Origin: Loripinus fragilis
Lineage: Eukaryota > Mollusca > Bivalvia > Lucinida > Lucinidae
NCBI GenBank assembly: GCA_964019695.1
Contig: OZ026514.1
Coordinates: 98,222,345 to 98,286,344 of the forward strand
Length of the DNA stretch: 64,000 bases
Reading direction: 5' to 3'
Position numbers and translations under genes: made by a program. The number at the start of each line of letters is the position of its first letter. Position 1 is the stretch's first letter. The notes below the pieces were generated by a model. It had not been told where the DNA came from and did no database searches. It worked only from the letters and a program-made list of their open reading frames with translations. Shown here in pieces: positions 56,501 to 64,000 of the stretch.

Positions 56501-58515
56501 AACAGAAATTGTTTCAGACAGTCTGCCAAAACCATCAAGAGTCAACATTGTAACTAAAGAAAACTTATAAAGTTCTTTGGGCGCAGCAAAGTACTATTGA
56601 TCCTGAGGACTTAAGCACCAAAAGACTGGATAGGTTCCATGGCAAATGATGCAAAAAAGCAGCCTATCAAATTTCTGTTTGACCAATGTCAGAAATCTTA
56701 AAGTATTCTTAGAGGTACACGGTAGAGACATAGATTTTGCAAAATCAGAGCAAAGTTATCACTTGACTAGCACGGATGCAGAGGCAGCTGCAGTTAGATT
56801 GCTCTTGCCACTTCACAGGAAGAGATATATACCAGAGTCATATTCCATTGTATGCATATATGTGAAATGGCATTAAACCCATATTTAATCAGGTGTTTGA
56901 TCCCATGACACTGACATGCTGTTTCTGCTTTTGAAGAATTCTAAGGATTCAAGTTTGGCTGAGTCAAGTTGTTTGACGCTGGCACTTGCCACACATACAA
57001 AGAAAATTAAGTCTTTTGATGGCTAAAGAGGAGGATCACACGAAATGCTTATATGTGATGTTTGTCACAATTACCAATTTTAAAAAGTAATCTTAATTAA
57101 TGTAACACATATAACACCATAGGAAGCTGTATATTTGTTAAAACATCTTTTCTTATGTATCAAAGGTATTCAGCATGCAAACTACATGAATAATTCAAAT
57201 AAATAGATAGTTTTATGTCTTCTTTCTGTTTCTCAGACTTTCAATTCATTTATTCTTAAATTGATATGGTAACATATGTATCATACCATTACAGGCTAAC
57301 CCCCTAGTTAATAGAGTGCAAACATCTCTTATTTGATGCAGCTTGAATTGTTCTTTAAGGTAGGATATGTCTGCACAATTCCTAAAGGGGTGGAGAGGAA
57401 CAGGGTTGTACTCAGTTTGCAGTCCTAATACAATGCCATGATTCTATTGGTTGTGATGAAATGGGTGATTATTTTGCAATAGAAGCAGACACAATGATAG
57501 ACATTGTGAGGGTGACTTGAATAAAGATTGTTTTTGAATAATTTTATTTAATAGGAATATTTATTAAATTGTGTCATTTAAATGAGAACTATTATTTTCT
57601 ATCTATATGTCTATATATTTTAATATTATAGGCATTAGGAAATATGTGATTACAAAGGTTATATATAACATAGGTAACACAATGCCAAGGGCTTGTTATC
57701 AGCAATGACTGTAATTACTAAGACTAAGGCACCAGAGGCTAGAGATTAATAGGAAAACATGTGAAAAAACGTATTTTTCTGAAATATCCTCTCTTACTTC
57801 CAAGAAAATATCCTAGCTCATTCATTATGCCATGTAACATACGTTACATACTTTAATAAGTGCTCTGATCCTGATGTCAAACTTGCAAATGTATGATTCT
57901 TTATTGCATTAGTAAGACAGTGCCAAAAATGTAAGATAGCCACGAGCGTCAAATATTTTCATATATTTTTCTTCAATAATAGATACGAAAATTGGATACT
58001 TAAAATTGGGGGTAGGGTTGTTTAATAGCTCATATAAAACAATATATTTGAGATAGAAAAGCAAACTTTGTTTTTTCTATTAGTCAAATGAGTACTTTAG
58101 TAAACTAAGATTAAAAGCACTTGTAAAAATGCACAAATTGCCTATAAAATGAATGATGTTAGTCACGATTTCAACTTTCAAAGGGAAATTTAATCTATGT
58201 AACGCATATAACACCATTGAAGACTGTAATTTTGTTTAAAATGCTGCTTTTATGTAGCTTAGGCATCCAGCTTGCAAACTACATAAGAAATTTGAATAAT
58301 TAGATGGTTTAATGTCTTCTTTCTGTAGCTCAAACTTTCATTTTGATTTTTTCCTTAGTTTGTTACAGTAACATATGTAACAGGCTGTAAGAGACTAACG
58401 CCCCGTGCAAACATCTCTTAAAAGATGCGGCTTGAAATTATCTTCAAGATAGGATATGTCTGCAAAATTCCCTAGGGGGGGGGGGGGAGCAGGACCTTTT
58501 TTAGCTCGAAGTCTA
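53501..58515. mobile_element. 5-kb composite palindromic element P5, copy B
   Basis: Collinear with copy A (39949-44961) over its full length, same orientation, 5015 versus 5013 bp, ends TAGACGGATGG and AGCTCGAAGTCTA with TA at both. Over one 231-bp stretch (43083 versus 56646) I count 19 substitutions (8%). Flanks differ from those of copy A, showing independent transposition. It keeps the full series of inner repeats. Confidence 0.85.
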
Positions 58516-59814
58516 ATATGTTCTGCGGATAGGTCGAGAAAGTTAGTAGTATGGCAGAATGTATATACATGCTGAGTTAGCAGCATGGCAGTGCGTCGGA
58601 ACGGTATCCGCATATCAAAAAGCTGTTTGGTGCTGCAGAATAGCTTAACGGGCGAGCAAACGGTTCATATCACTTACAGTGCGCAGGAGCTGTGGCGAAA
58701 TAAAGGTGGTTGAAAAGAAGTTCTAACAGTATGGTTTTATGGGCAAATGAACCTTTTGAACTATGGCGGAACGGAAGGGTTCGAAAACCAAGTTCATGCT
58801 GCCAGCAGAACGAAATGTGACAAAAGTCAAGTAAAAATGTCATACTATGCGGTTTAAACGTAATGCCGGATATTTGTAACGCCCAATTTTATTGATGTTG
58901 TTAAATTTGCTGCTGCTGTTGTTTATTTTGTTGTTATTGTTGTTTCTATCATCATTATCAAAATGATCCATTCTGATATATTATATAGGAATAAAAACCA
59001 ATCGGACTGAGTTTTGCACCTTGTATTTGTTTTGTTCATGACCCCAAATCAGACATATTACTTCCTCAGCCTAAATCTCGGATTGAAATGGTATTAAGTC
59101 TGTATTATACCTTTGTCAAAATCCAATACATTTTATTCAGGGTATAATAGATAAATAGAAATCGTAGCGTAAGAAAAATAGACATTATCGCATAACCGAG
59201 CAAGGGAAGCCTAGACCAGCATGTGCATGACCAAGGGTTATTAGGGTCTGCGCTGTTCGTTATAATAATTTTTGTTTTCAATTAACTTTGTTAGCGGAGT
59301 GTCAATGGGAGTAGGAATTCAAGTGTTTGGTCGATGCATAATACTTGTCTGTACTCATAGGGTCCATTTTACATGCCGTAGATCAAATAACTTATGTGAA
59401 TAAACTGAAGCACTGAATTGATTCAGATAAATTAAAATGGCGATCATGGCGTTCATAGCAACCTAGATCGATTTCAGTTAGGGATATAATAAGTTAAATT
59501 CTGGTGATAAAAATTGGATTTTACCCGGAAAAGGGGCTCGGAATATGGAGGAAGGAGTTCGCCATGAGCCCTCTTGGGCTTCAGGGAATACAAAAAGCAA
59601 GGAAAGACGGGAGAGATACCACAGTTATAAGACGGGCCCGAAAGTGAAAGGTCGGTTTATCAATATATGGTTTATTGTTTATTGATATTTGGTAGCATAT
59701 GTAATGAAGTTGACTGAGGGACTAAAATTCACATCATAAATGGGCATTTAAACATGTAAAGCTTTATATTTACACTAGCAAATCAGACACATCGACTTGG
59801 TGAAACAGCGTACA
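58516..59814. other. No recognisable gene
   Basis: Unique-looking sequence with short ORFs. A TTGTTGTT-type simple repeat lies near 58905-58950. Confidence 0.35.
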
Positions 59815-59885
59815 ACTAGATCAGCCTGCTCCGAAAGGAACATGCTGATTAGAGTGTACGCTGATTTAGGAACAAGCTGATCAAT
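59815..59885. repeat. Hairpin repeat core, imperfect stem
   Basis: CAGCGTACAACTAGATCAGCC and TGCTCC pair with GGAACATGCTGATTAGAGTG and TACGCTG. Another stem variant of the dispersed hairpin family. Confidence 0.6.
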
Positions 59886-60944
59886 ACACAACTCCTAGTA
59901 AGTTAAATGTTGGTCAGTTGTTCCATTTGTATAATGAGTTAAGTTGTCCGATTAAGTCAATGGGTTTTCGCTCTCCATCCTATAGCATATGCCAAATCTC
60001 TAAAAGTGTGGTCGACTTTGAAATAGCACATACAGGTTATATGCAAATTGGGGTCGTCAAAGACTGATGTCATGGAAGTTAGCTGATTAGGTTTTAAATC
60101 AAGATGTATCAACCATTGTCAAGAAAAAGGAACACGACACCAGTCGTATGTCGGAACAAGCAGAGATTCTCACAGAGTTGTATCTAATACTGGTGAAAAC
60201 TGCCTGATCAAACGTTATAACTGTGTCCTCCATCTATCGCATAAGTTCAAGGTGCTTGTTTTAGTCCAAATGGAAACATTTGATATTGATATGGCAAGTT
60301 TTAGCATCAGATATCTAGCGATGCAGTTGGCGAATGAGTGTGATATGCTACCAGCAAGTTATTGCATGGCTGGTGCGCCTGTTAGTGTAATTATATTCCC
60401 GTACAAACGCGCAAAAATGGGTACAAATAATGTACGACATTCGAATATGCAATATTTTAATCAAGGTCTAATTATTGATAAAATCAAATTGTTTTATACT
60501 CACACAATAAAACGTAAACATGTCTGAATATCTTTTACAAAGCAATAGCTAGTCGATTGTATTAAAAATCTTGATATGCAAATACCTGGTGGGGATGGAT
60601 GTCTAAATAAATTTCGTCTAAAAGACATTCAATTCTAAACTCTGTAACAACGAACAACTAAGGCTCTGGTAAGACTGTGCAGATATGCAGGTTTGTCCGA
60701 GTCTTTGCTGGTCACAAAATCAATTTGATTAGTCAGTGTTTTGACGTGGAGCTTGTTTAAATAGGCCAGGCGAGTGTCAGATCTTTCCTGAATGAGGTTA
60801 TTGGTTAATTGTTATTTTGATCTCTATATTAAAGACATAAAGAAGATACATGCTAGTAGTTATATAACACAAATTCTATCAATTAAATCACACACATGAA
60901 CCGCAACATGAGATTACCAACAATATGGTATGAGCGACTGTTTA
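59886..60944. other. No recognisable gene; one 91-codon frame
   Basis: The frame at 60252-60527 (+) starts MLVLVQMETFDIDMASF and contains LANECDMLPASYCMAG. I see no domain, splice structure or homologue. It could be an exon of an unknown gene, but length alone does not support that. Confidence 0.25.
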
Positions 60945-61065
60945 GCTACTAACTGAGCATCTTTCGAGTTTCTAAGCTTAAAAGAAGGCTGCACAGGCTC
61001 GTCTGAGCCTACACTTGTCAAAATGCCACATTGTCGGAAATCACATGCCGCGGCTCATACATTTT
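60945..61065. repeat. Dispersed repeat (GACGAGCCTGTGCAGCC family), inverted copy 2
   Basis: TAGCTACTAACTGAGCATC, TTTCGAGTTTCTAAGCTTAA, GGCTGCACAGGCTCGTCTG, CTTGTCAAAATGCCACATTG and CGGAAATCACATGCCG match 10890-11015 reversed. Confidence 0.75.
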
Positions 61066-61354
61066 TAAAAAAAGACACACCTTAGATAAACATTGATCTA
61101 TCGTTTGCTCTGAAAGCACTAACCAGTGCACTGGTTGTTGATTCTTATCGCTAGGACGAGCAGTGATTGTCAAGACAATCCTGCCCATAAAATGTTCAGT
61201 CTCACCAGAGCTTCGCTGCTTACATACACAAAATATTTATAGACCTGTATGCCTAATAATAGACCTGTTAACACCAATTTAAAGAATTACATATTCCACT
61301 TTTGCGACCAGTAAACACATCTCATGTGTTGACCAATATACTGGTAATGTGCCA

Positions 61355-61505
61355 CTAAAACAAGTGAGTATGATCAGGAAATACCACAATCACACACTGC
61401 AGACAAACCCAAGGCACAGTGAGGAAGAGCCACAGAACATTTATAGTAACAATACATCAGTAAGACGATAAGAGCAAAGCAACCAGCTTTCTCTTCCTCT
61501 TTAAG
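61355..61505 (-). repeat. Repeat R1, inverted copy
   Basis: GTGAGTATGATCAGGAAATACC, ACACACTGCAGACAAACCC, GAGGAAGAGCCACAGAAC and CAACCAGCTTTCTCTTCC align with the copy at 21303-21445, with a diverged middle. Confidence 0.75.
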
Positions 61506-61549
61506 AAAGTCTTGTCTGAGAAAGAGCAACATCCTGACCAGTCAATGCT

Positions 61550-61860
61550 CACAAACACTTTATTTTGGATTCAGAGGAGGGGGGGGGGGGGGCAGGGGGT
61601 TCGAACCACCCCTGAACAATCACAAAAATATAGGGTCTCTTAGCAGTACTGGTCCAGATACCCTGAAAGGCGAAGCAAGCATTCAATGTTGAGCCATCAT
61701 CGACCTGCCAGCGAAACACCCTTGAAATGTCGCTGTTGGGCGGATGATGGCCCACTTTTAGTGGTATTTTTATCCTCTCTCCCCTCATAAACTGAGAAAA
61801 AAATCATTGGCTGAGTTTGGCCCCCTCTGACAAAACTTTCTGGATCCGCGCATGATGTCT
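61550..61860 (-). mobile_element. Hairpin MITE family H2, full inverted copy
   Basis: In reverse it follows copy 2: TCTGGATCCGC/GGATTC edge, G-tract at about 61577-61592, GGTTCGAACCACCCC, AATCACAAAAATATAGG, TAGCAGTACTGG, then the stem GCCAGCGAAACACCCTTG and AATGTCGCTGTTGGGCGG, GGTATTTTTATCCTCTC. It ends with TTTCTGGATCCGCGCATG, giving GGATCC motifs at both ends. Confidence 0.7.
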
Positions 61861-61883
61861 TAATCAACATCGTTTAAGTTCTG

Positions 61884-61886
<3 letters not shown>

Positions 61887-61932
<46 letters not shown>
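61887..61932. repeat. (TG)n microsatellite
   Basis: About 23 uninterrupted TG units just beyond the H2 MITE. Confidence 0.95.
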
Positions 61933-61933
<1 letters not shown>

Positions 61934-62455
61934 CTATCAGTAAAGTGATTGCTTACCTTTGGTGGATACAGCCATTTCTGTCACAAAATGTTTTATATAA
62001 AATGTCGTTTAACATCCGATTCCAATGGACATTATTAGATTTTTTTCTATCGTATATACTACATCATTTTACGTAAGAGCTCCTTTGTAATCTTAAGAAA
62101 ATGGTTATGTTTCTTTCTCTTTTTCTTTTGGTCAGTATATAATATTTTGGCCTCAACCATGTCAATTTCTATTGCCATACATCCATGTAAAGCAATGGTG
62201 GCATTTCTGATCGGATGGTACTACTATCTGACATTTTGCAGTGGCGGGATCACCTGCCAATCTCAACTTGAATCTTTAACATGTAACTTACAGAATGGCT
62301 GTTTTATACTGTATTCTGTTGGAAGCATGAAAACTCTCCCCACACACACACACTTTAAAAAATTTCTCAGTCTATTTACTCTGAAAATTCACAAATGACA
62401 ATCATTCTATGAGCTAGTATCACCTTCTCCTGTCTTAAGGAGGGCTCACTTACCT

Positions 62456-62700
62456 TTAACCCTTAAAACGCCAGCAAAAAATATCTGAAAATTTCGTCTG
62501 CTTTTGTCTTCTGCTGCAAATTTTTGCTAACATTATTTAACAAAGTTAAGTATAGAGACAAGCAGTGTGGCCCCAGAACAGACTGCTCCTATAGGAGCAG
62601 TCTGATCTGGTCCCACACTGTTTGCCATAGAGGCTTCTTAAGCATTTCAGCAGACGAGAAAAGCAGACGACTTTTGTTGCAATTTGCGCATTAAGGGTTA
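62456..62700. mobile_element. TTAA-flanked hairpin MITE, best-defined copy
   Basis: TTAACCCTTAAAACGCC opens and GCGCATTAAGGGTTAA closes, that is, TTAA plus inverted CCCTTA/TAAGGG ends. The centre GACTGCTCCTATAGGAGCAGTC is a perfect palindrome flanked by GTGTGGCCCCAGAACA and TGATCTGGTCCCACAC, then TGTTTGCC. CGTCTGCTTTTGTC and CAGACGACTTTTG form an outer inverted pair. TTAA and CCCTTW ends fit a piggyBac-type non-autonomous element. Confidence 0.75.
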
Positions 62701-63790
62701 ACCAAGTGGAATCTGTCAAACTTGGTAAGGTCACTCTACTGCTTTCTTATGTGATTCAGTCAAGTATAAAAAATCCTGCAATCTTCATTGATAATCAGTC
62801 TGATGGGTAGGATCCTTACATTATCCAAACGTATTGCCTATATCTGATGGGACTTCCTGCCTAATTGGAAGAGATCACCTACTTGCTGCGTTGGCTTGAT
62901 TTGTTGTTATCACAAGATCTATTTCATAGGTAGCTATTTCATAGGTAGATGTGCTTTTAGTTTCATTCAAATTTGAGCAGAGGCTATCAAAGGACAGTGT
63001 AGGCAAAAGAGATATGCATATTGCTGTTGTTGTAAGTCATAGCATTTATTAGAAATTTTGATGTTTGATTTATCCCTTTAGATCAGAGTACACAGCCTTG
63101 TCGATAGTTAAGTCATAGCAAGGAGATGACCTCTATGAGCCTCACAGCTTAATGTCAGAACCTACTCATACCATGTATCTACCAAATAGGAAACTGTTTA
63201 AGGGCAATTGCAGGTAATACTTCACGCATTAAAATATTTTTAATTTTTTGCATACAGTTTGTTTTATGTATGGACTGTAAAATTTATGAAATAAAAAGGA
63301 TATGTAACCACGCTCGATTTTTCATAATCTCACATGGAAGTTTTCAGCATTTTACAAATTTTCTGAAAAAGCTAACGTCATTAATATTAAGTTTAAATAG
63401 TTGTTATCGCCACCAAGCTTCTTTGTTTTAATTTTAATTATTACTCACGACATCAAGCTTCTTAGGAAAAGTGAAAATTTATTTGCCTTCCCAAGCCGTG
63501 ACAAGATACGGAATGATATCCCTAAAATAGGAATACGATTTTTATAAAAAAAAATCTGCCATTAACAATCTCAAAGATTTGTTTTTATTTCATAGACTTT
63601 TATATAACCTTTTAGAAAAAAGAATAAAAAATAGGAGTCACCAAACTTATTTTCTTCAAGAGAGCAAAATTTACCCCTACCCCCACATATTTTAAGGATA
63701 ATTCAATGTAAAACGTTATGGAGTGTACTTGTGGATGTAATTTAGCATTATAAAGCTGAAAAAAGAAGAAGAAGAAAAATAATGTATAGT
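62701..63790. other. No recognisable gene
   Basis: AT-rich sequence with no domain, tandem array or clear inverted repeat. Confidence 0.35.
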
Positions 63791-63794
63791 AGGT

Positions 63795-63852
63795 GCCCGC
63801 TGTCCGCTGGTTCAAGAGTCCAACGCGCTAACCATTAGACTACGAGGTCAAA
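63795..63852 (-). repeat. tRNA-derived fragment (5' half)
   Basis: The minus strand reads GACCTCGTAGTCTAATGGTT then AGCGCGTTGGACTC, a tRNA-like acceptor/D-arm and anticodon stem start. No B box (GGTTCGA) follows, so it is a half tRNA or SINE relic, not a gene. Confidence 0.45.
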
Positions 63853-64000
63853 CCGTGCGCTGCCAAATTTAACCATATATATTGGACACACAATCCAATT
63901 ACCTTGGTATGGTGGAGTGCCATGTACCATTTACGGGACATTGTGACCTTGGCCTCTGACCTAGATTTTAGAATAATCGTATCCAGAGCATATCTTATAT

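Noticed and set aside
43083..56876. 76-codon frame conserved in both P5 copies (43083-43313 and 56646-56876)
   Set aside because: Between copies, 14 codons change the amino acid and only 4 are silent, close to neutral expectation. The frame is open by chance and not under protein-level selection.

Overview
The window reads as animal nuclear DNA that is AT-rich, gene-poor and packed with repeats. It has no bacterial operons or closely packed ORFs. The repeats (tRNA-headed SINEs, jockey/CR1-type LINE fragments, many hairpin MITEs, and dispersed repeats containing phrases such as GGGCGTGGTGGCCATCTT) look like those I associate with bivalve molluscs, probably a heterodont clam or mussel. That taxonomic call is from memory of repeat character and was not tested.

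The only good host gene is one large 3' exon at about 49282-50725 (+). It encodes a single-pass membrane protein with a C-terminal Ser/Thr protein kinase domain. The kinase motifs are complete, but a one-base frameshift lies between the N-lobe and C-lobe. One possible short exon (45836-45900) and a transposase-like tail (15461-15691, -) are weak candidates.

Layout. 1-12 kb: SINEs, homopolymer tracts, several foldback MITEs, an (ATG)n array and dispersed TTAA-flanked hairpin repeats. 12.9-14.1 kb: a degenerate tandem array of about 145 bp units. 15.7-17.4 kb: copy 1 of a long foldback element. 18.2-21.3 kb: a tandem dispersed repeat interrupted by an hAT-like element, itself interrupted by a Mutator-like MITE with a 33-bp minisatellite. 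22.5-23.8 kb: a pogo/Tigger-like element. 27.3-28.4 kb: a TIR-bounded element holding the C-terminal module of a retrotransposon. 29.6-30.5 kb: a duplicated T/G-rich repeat. 30.5-34.0 kb: a broken minus-strand LINE interrupted by three other repeats. 34.8-37.0 kb: a 5'-truncated plus-strand LINE. 37.1-38.8 kb: a satellite-like array. 39.3-45.1 kb: a small TIR element split by copy A of a 5-kb composite palindromic element. 45.6-48.9 kb: MITEs, a LINE/SINE junction and an hAT-like element. 49.2-50.7 kb: the kinase. 51.4-53.1 kb: foldback copy 2. 53.5-58.5 kb: copy B of the 5-kb element. 58.5-64 kb: mostly featureless, with a few MITEs.

The genes do not form a pathway. The value of the window is in its nested transposon stratigraphy, where several insertions have visible target-site duplications, and in two unusual non-autonomous families each present twice. 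One is the 1.7-kb foldback with TIRs of about 510 bp. The other is the 5-kb TA-flanked nested palindrome carrying a recurring GTAACATATGTTAC-like motif. All boundaries were read by eye and are approximate unless a TSD is stated.
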